A stretch of DNA of 43,146 nt, from the IMG/VR virus record IMGVR_UViG_3300043786_000552, positions 1 through 43,146 of that record; one strand, written 5' to 3'. A program made the translations under genes and the position numbers. Source of the stretch: a virus. The notes under the pieces were generated by a model. It saw only the letters and a list, made by a program, of their open reading frames with translations. It did not search any database and was not told the DNA's origin. Shown here one piece after another: positions 39,823-43,146 of the stretch (position 1 is the stretch's first letter; each line of letters begins with the position of its first letter).

Positions 39823-41234
39823 ATCTCGGAAACATTCCGCCCAGCATCCTGCGTTCGATCAACGCCCAACCTATGCAGTGGAAGGTTGCGCTCGGCGAGG
39901 CTTGTGACAACTCGTTTGACAGCGGAGCAAACTGGGTTCGCATCGTATTCCACGGCGAGAAGCAGGTTGAGATCGTGGACGACGGTAACGGCTGCAACAA
40001 CATTGAGGCGATGCTGACAATCGGCAACCACTACCGCCAGGCCAACACTCGCCTCGGTCGGTTTGGCGTCGGCCTAAAGGAACTTGCCTGCTGGCTGTGG
40101 GGCGAGTTGGTTATCCAGACGATCAACGGCGGCGTCATGCGAAAGGCTGCTGTGGACTGGGAGCGTCTCGCAAGGGCGACTGACTGGAACGTGCCAGACC
40201 CTACTGCAAGTCCAGTCGAAGACCCGCAGCAGCGTGGCACGAAGCTGCTATTTCGCAAGACGGTTCGCAACCGGCCGGGAGATTTGGCCGTATTGGCGGA
40301 CGAGCTTGGCTATCTGTTCGCGCCTGCTCTGTGGACTGGAAAGCAGATTGCCATTGAGTCAGGCAAAAAGAAGCTGACGGTTGCGGCATGGAAACTTCCA
40401 GAATTTGAGGGCGACATCGTCCGCGAGTCGTTCCACGTCAACGGCAAGCGAGTTGACCTTACGGCAGGTGTGGTCGCGAGCGATCACGTCAACATCCGCA
40501 AGGGCTTTACGTTCATTCACGAGTTTCGGGTTTTGCTTAACAGCGCTCTGGGGTCGTGCGGGAGGAGCGTCAGCCGGATTTGCGGGACTGTCGTTCTTGG
40601 CCCCGAGTGGAAGCTTGGAAAGAACAAGGACGCCATACAGGACAGCGACGACCAGATGAAGGCACTGGAGCAAGCAATTTACGCCAAGTGCGAAGAGGTG
40701 CTTCGTAGAGGCGAGCGGCAGTCCACCATGCTGCGCAATTCTGCATTTGAGGGCGCTGTAACGACTGCCCTTAGGGGCCTTCTCTCTGCCGCCGTCGATG
40801 ACGACGCGGACCGCAAGGCCAAAAGGAAGGCACCAGAGAACGAGACTGGTCGAGTTGAGCCGACAGGCAAAGGTCGGCGGCACAAGCGTGCCAAGAATCA
40901 GCAGCCAGGACAGACGTTTAAGGGAAAGGCGAATCTCGCAGGTATTCGGTTTGAGTGGGAGTCTCGTTTAGACGGCATGATCGGCAGGGCCGACCTGCCA
41001 GGAAACGTTGTCTACCTTAACGACAACCACAGGCGTCTTGTTCACCACCGTGAAAACGAAAACGTAGACGCGATAGCCGACCTCTGCTGCGTGATCTTGA
41101 GCGAAGAAGTCATCCGCAACAGGGAGTCGTCAAAGCTTCCGATCGTTCGTGACTTCACTGACATTACATCGGCTATTTCTGAAGTTCTGCGACGGCAGCA
41201 AGAGACTGACGACAGGGTTGCTGTTGCAGGCTAA
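39819..41234 (+). CDS. GHKL (Hsp90/MutL/MORC-type) ATPase
   Basis: 471 residues; start MNLGNIPP with AAAGGAG upstream. The Bergerat fold is complete: ALGEACDNSFDSGA (Glu27, Asp30, Asn31), IVDDGNGCNN (DxGxG, 54-58) and GRFGVGLKE (80-88). A middle domain of about 200 residues follows, then a basic linker (KRKAPENETGRVEPTGKGRRHKR). A C-terminal domain with FEWESRLDGMIGRADLPGNVVYLNDNHRRLV completes it. Family members clamp DNA or act as ATP-gated dimers in mismatch repair, chromatin compaction (MORC) or immunity. It is lower in GC than its surroundings and in the early region, so probably a moron with a defence, anti-defence or replication role. ATPase fold certain, role open. Confidence 0.8.
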   Translation: MNLGNIPPSILRSINAQPMQWKVALGEACDNSFDSGANWVRIVFHGEKQVEIVDDGNGCNNIEAMLTIGNHYRQANTRLGRFGVGLKELACWLWGELVIQTINGGVMRKAAVDWERLARATDWNVPDPTASPVEDPQQRGTKLLFRKTVRNRPGDLAVLADELGYLFAPALWTGKQIAIESGKKKLTVAAWKLPEFEGDIVRESFHVNGKRVDLTAGVVASDHVNIRKGFTFIHEFRVLLNSALGSCGRSVSRICGTVVLGPEWKLGKNKDAIQDSDDQMKALEQAIYAKCEEVLRRGERQSTMLRNSAFEGAVTTALRGLLSAAVDDDADRKAKRKAPENETGRVEPTGKGRRHKRAKNQQPGQTFKGKANLAGIRFEWESRLDGMIGRADLPGNVVYLNDNHRRLVHHRENENVDAIADLCCVILSEEVIRNRESSKLPIVRDFTDITSAISEVLRRQQETDDRVAVAG

Positions 41235-41247
41235 AGGAGCATCGATC

Positions 41248-41667
41248 ATGCGCAGACGTGCTGGGAGCGAAAGCCTTTTTTGTCATTGGTTTGGGTTAGT
41301 CGCCGGGCCTCAGATTTATCGAAAGTTTTGCAGCGCATTCCCAAAGCAAGGAAATGGGTGGGCACACGCAAACGAAAACCTTCGTCAAAATGTAATGCAC
41401 TGGACCGGGTTTCGAGATAGACGTAGTGAGACCTGCTCAGCAGGCATGGACGGGCCGCCTCCTGGGCTTTGGGTAAATGCCCAAGAACACACCACGGCAA
41501 TTTTGCACATTGGATTTTTGCGAGAGTTTCCTGTTTTGGTTTTACCAAAGGCAGAGCAAGTCCCGGTTCGCGTGGCTCGATCCAAATTTCAGAGAGAGAT
41601 AGATCGGACAACACCAATCCCGATAGACGCCCTTGCAGCAAAAGTAGGAGGCCGCGATGGCCGGTGA
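41248..41667 (+). CDS. Hypothetical protein of the GHKL block
   Basis: 139 residues; AAAGGAG twelve bases before the ATG. Its DNA is lower in GC than neighbours. It contains aromatic stretches (FCHWFGLVAGPQIYRKFCSAFPKQGNGWAHANENLRQNVMHWTGF) and a C-terminal segment RVARSKFQREIDRTT. No family is recognised. It directly follows the GHKL ATPase and overlaps the replication gene by 11 bases, so it may be its partner. Confidence 0.5.
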   Translation: MRRRAGSESLFCHWFGLVAGPQIYRKFCSAFPKQGNGWAHANENLRQNVMHWTGFRDRRSETCSAGMDGPPPGLWVNAQEHTTAILHIGFLREFPVLVLPKAEQVPVRVARSKFQREIDRTTPIPIDALAAKVGGRDGR

Positions 41668-42502
41668 ATGGATCGCCTACGACCTGGCCCTTCCCGAGAA
41701 GCCCGAGGTGCAGGAGCTCATCGACATCACGGGCGAGCCCGTCGAGGTCGTGATCTACCGAATGCTGCAGCTGTGGGGCTGGGCCAGCCTCCACTGCGCC
41801 GACGGTCGGGCCAAAATGACCCCCCCCAGGCTCTGCCGGGTCTGCGGGGGCACGATCGATTTCTGGCAGGCTGTCGAGTCTGTCGGGTGGCTGAAGTTCG
41901 ACGCGCAGGATGGGACCGTTGCTGTCTCTGGCTGGGATCGCCGGTTCTCTCAATCTGCCAAGGAGCGAGCTGCCGCCCGCAATCGAGCCGCAGAAAGCCG
42001 GGAAAAACACCCGGAACCTGAGGCGCACGCACCCGTGCGCAAAAAGCGCACGCACCCGTGCGCTTCCGGCGCACCAGAGGAGAGGAGAGGAGATAGAGAA
42101 GAAGATCCTCCTCCTCCGCGAGATGCTGCGCAGTTCGAAGCTCTGCGGGCGGCCTGGAACAAGGGCCACGGGCGGCCCTGGAAGCCGCACACGCCGCCCA
42201 AGGGCCGGGAAGGCGTGGCAGACGACCCGCAGTGGCTCAAGGCGGCCCTGGAGGCGATCCCGAGGCTTGCTGGCTGCCGCTACTTCGAGACGCCCGTGAC
42301 GCTGCCGCAGTTCATGGGCGACGGGTTCGTGACAAACGTGCTGGGTGGCCAGTACGACAACGCCAAGGCCACCAAGGGCGGCCGGCCGGCGACACGGGGC
42401 ATCGACGAGCCGGCGCCGCCGCGAGAATGGAAGGGCGACGACCTGGCGAGGTTTGAGGCGACACGAGCCAAGGCGTTGGCCGCGTTACAGGAGGCGTCGT
42501 GA
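41657..42502 (+). CDS. Replication-initiator-like protein
   Basis: 281 residues. WIAYDLALPEKPEVQELIDITGEPVEVVIYRMLQLWGWASLH opens a winged-helix N-terminal domain as in phage replisome organisers. FWQAVESVGWLKFDAQDGTVAVSGWDRRF continues it. A long basic, low-complexity linker (about 100-165) and a C-terminal helical domain with WNKGHGRPWKPH and PQWLKAALEAIPRLAGCRYFETP follow, the latter DnaD/O-like. AGGAGG precedes the ATG. An eight-C tract lies within the N-terminal domain (41820-41827). It probably binds the origin and loads host helicase. Confidence 0.65.
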   Translation: MAGEWIAYDLALPEKPEVQELIDITGEPVEVVIYRMLQLWGWASLHCADGRAKMTPPRLCRVCGGTIDFWQAVESVGWLKFDAQDGTVAVSGWDRRFSQSAKERAAARNRAAESREKHPEPEAHAPVRKKRTHPCASGAPEERRGDREEDPPPPRDAAQFEALRAAWNKGHGRPWKPHTPPKGREGVADDPQWLKAALEAIPRLAGCRYFETPVTLPQFMGDGFVTNVLGGQYDNAKATKGGRPATRGIDEPAPPREWKGDDLARFEATRAKALAALQEAS

Positions 42503-42621
42503 CCGACTACGAAAAAGCGATGCACCGTGCCGAGATCGAGAAGCTGCTGGCCGAGATCGCCAAGATGCAGACGCAGATCGCCGAGCTCACGGCCCAGCTG
42601 CTTGACCAGGAGGGCGACTAA
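42499..42621 (+). CDS. 40-residue coiled-coil peptide
   Basis: GTG 42499 overlaps the previous TGA, with CAGGAGG upstream. Forty residues are one heptad-patterned helix (YEKAMHRAEIEKLLAEIAKMQTQIAELTAQLLDQ). It ends immediately before the next GTG. Probably an oligomerising accessory of the replication genes. Confidence 0.45.
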   Translation: MTDYEKAMHRAEIEKLLAEIAKMQTQIAELTAQLLDQEGD

Positions 42622-42972
42622 GTGGGACGCATGAGCCGGCAGAAGGGAAAGCGTGGCGAGCGCGAAGCCGCCCTCGAGCTCGGCGCCGTCTTCGCGTGCG
42701 ACGCCAGGCGTGGCGTTCAGTACCAAGGCGGGCCAGATTCGCCAGACGTTGTGCTGGCTGGCGTCAACGTCCACGTCGAGGCCAAGCGTGTCGAGTCGCT
42801 GAATCTCTACAAGGCGCTAGAGCAGGCACGCGAAGACGCAGGCGAGAAGTTGCCAATCGTCTGGCATCGACGCAATGGAAAACGCAGCGTCGTCATCGTC
42901 GACACTGAAGACCTTGTCGCGTTGGCTCGCGAAATCGTCGCAGCAAGGGCGCACGCTGTCATGGAATCTTGA
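42622..42972 (+). CDS. Hjc-like PD-(D/E)XK nuclease
   Basis: 116 residues. RQKGKRGEREAALELGAVF (first acidic residue Glu14), GPDSPDVVL (Asp42) and VHVEAKRVESL (Glu53-x-Lys55) are the motif order of Holliday-junction resolvase-like and phage VRR-NUC/Hjc-like enzymes. It probably resolves branched DNA before packaging. GTG start right after the preceding TAA; an ATG at 42631 could give a product three residues shorter. Confidence 0.75.
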   Translation: MGRMSRQKGKRGEREAALELGAVFACDARRGVQYQGGPDSPDVVLAGVNVHVEAKRVESLNLYKALEQAREDAGEKLPIVWHRRNGKRSVVIVDTEDLVALAREIVAARAHAVMES

Positions 42973-43146
42973 TCAAAACATGAAGTGCAGAAAACCCTAC
43001 AAAAATAGGTATTTTCGTAACGTCACGTGCGAAAACGCCTATAAAACAGGCACAAAACGCACCTGCCACGTTGGCAGGCTAGGCACCCCCCCTGGGGGGG
43101 GTGTTGCAAAATGCAAAGGTACTACCGCGATTGTTAGCGCCGGGCC
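42973..43146 (+). other. Hairpin-rich non-coding right end
   Basis: 174 bases without a supportable gene. It holds AAAAT/ATTTT arms (43002-43015), CCTGCCA/TGGCAGG (43062-43078) around a three-base loop, and CACCCCCCC with GGGGGGGTG (43084-43103). TTGCA-AAA-TGCAA arms follow (43104-43116). If the window is circularly permuted, this stretch lies just before TerL and could hold the packaging (cos or pac) site or the operon terminator. Confidence 0.45.
43062..43103 (+). terminator. Tandem GC stem-loops
   Basis: Two adjacent stems: CCTGCCA (43062-43068)/TGGCAGG (43072-43078), and a C7/G7 stem with flanking CA/TG (43084-43103). No U-run follows, so rho-independent termination is uncertain. Confidence 0.4.

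Overview
The window is a high-GC (roughly 60-65% by eye), tightly packed, about 43 kb temperate tailed-phage genome or prophage. A long non-contractile (siphovirus-type) tail is implied by one tape-measure gene, tail-tube-like genes and no visible sheath or baseplate set. It opens inside the packaging module, with TerL starting at base 42 and no recognisable small terminase. It ends in a hairpin-rich non-coding stretch, so it may be a whole circularly permuted genome cut just before TerL. The host is not identified. Shine-Dalgarno sites, sigma70-like promoters, collagen-like fibres and a CsrA homologue fit a high-GC Gram-negative bacterium. Planctomycetota is my guess, held with low confidence.

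Layout, all on + unless stated. 1-8.5 kb: packaging and head (terminase, small accessory genes, portal, a protease-scaffold-capsid fusion, a DUF2190-like decoration protein, a connector). 8.5-13.4 kb: virion fibre or adhesin genes, namely three collagen-like Gly-X-Y proteins, a LamG-like protein and a beta-propeller protein. 13.4-16.7 kb: a four-gene glycan-type cassette (GH130-like propeller, two methyltransferases, a family 2 glycosyltransferase) inserted inside the virion operon. 16.7-24.8 kb: tail genes (terminator-like, three tandem tail-tube-like paralogues, a frameshifting assembly chaperone, the tape measure, tip proteins). 24.8-27.6 kb: an MNN1-like glycosyltransferase, a SprT-like peptidase, a metallophosphoesterase and a DUF1599-like protein. 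27.6-28.7 kb: a pair of paralogous beta-rich proteins. 28.7-31.4 kb: a run of membrane-anchored genes including a papain-fold peptidase, the probable lysis region. 31.4-32.9 kb: an orphan DNA methyltransferase and its partner. 32.8-34.4 kb, minus strand: two small genes and a tyrosine integrase. 34.5-43.0 kb: the early region, with an excisionase-like protein, small genes, CsrA, a RecA-like ATPase next to an SSB-like protein, HTH proteins, a GHKL ATPase block, a replication-initiator-like protein and an Hjc-like nuclease.

Most neighbouring genes overlap by 1-4 bases (ATGA, GTGA, TAATG), so translational coupling probably dominates in the late operon. Several early genes instead carry strong GGAGG sites. 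Integrase and excisionase diverge from a control region with an 11-bp inverted motif at each promoter. The best candidates for undescribed biology are: (1) the protease-scaffold-capsid fusion with an internal start; (2) the phage csrA gene with a GGA-rich hairpin leader; (3) the GHKL ATPase block of lower GC; (4) the glycan cassette among the fibre genes; (5) the membrane-anchored papain-like protein in the lysis region. I recognised no CI-like repressor, polymerase or helicase.
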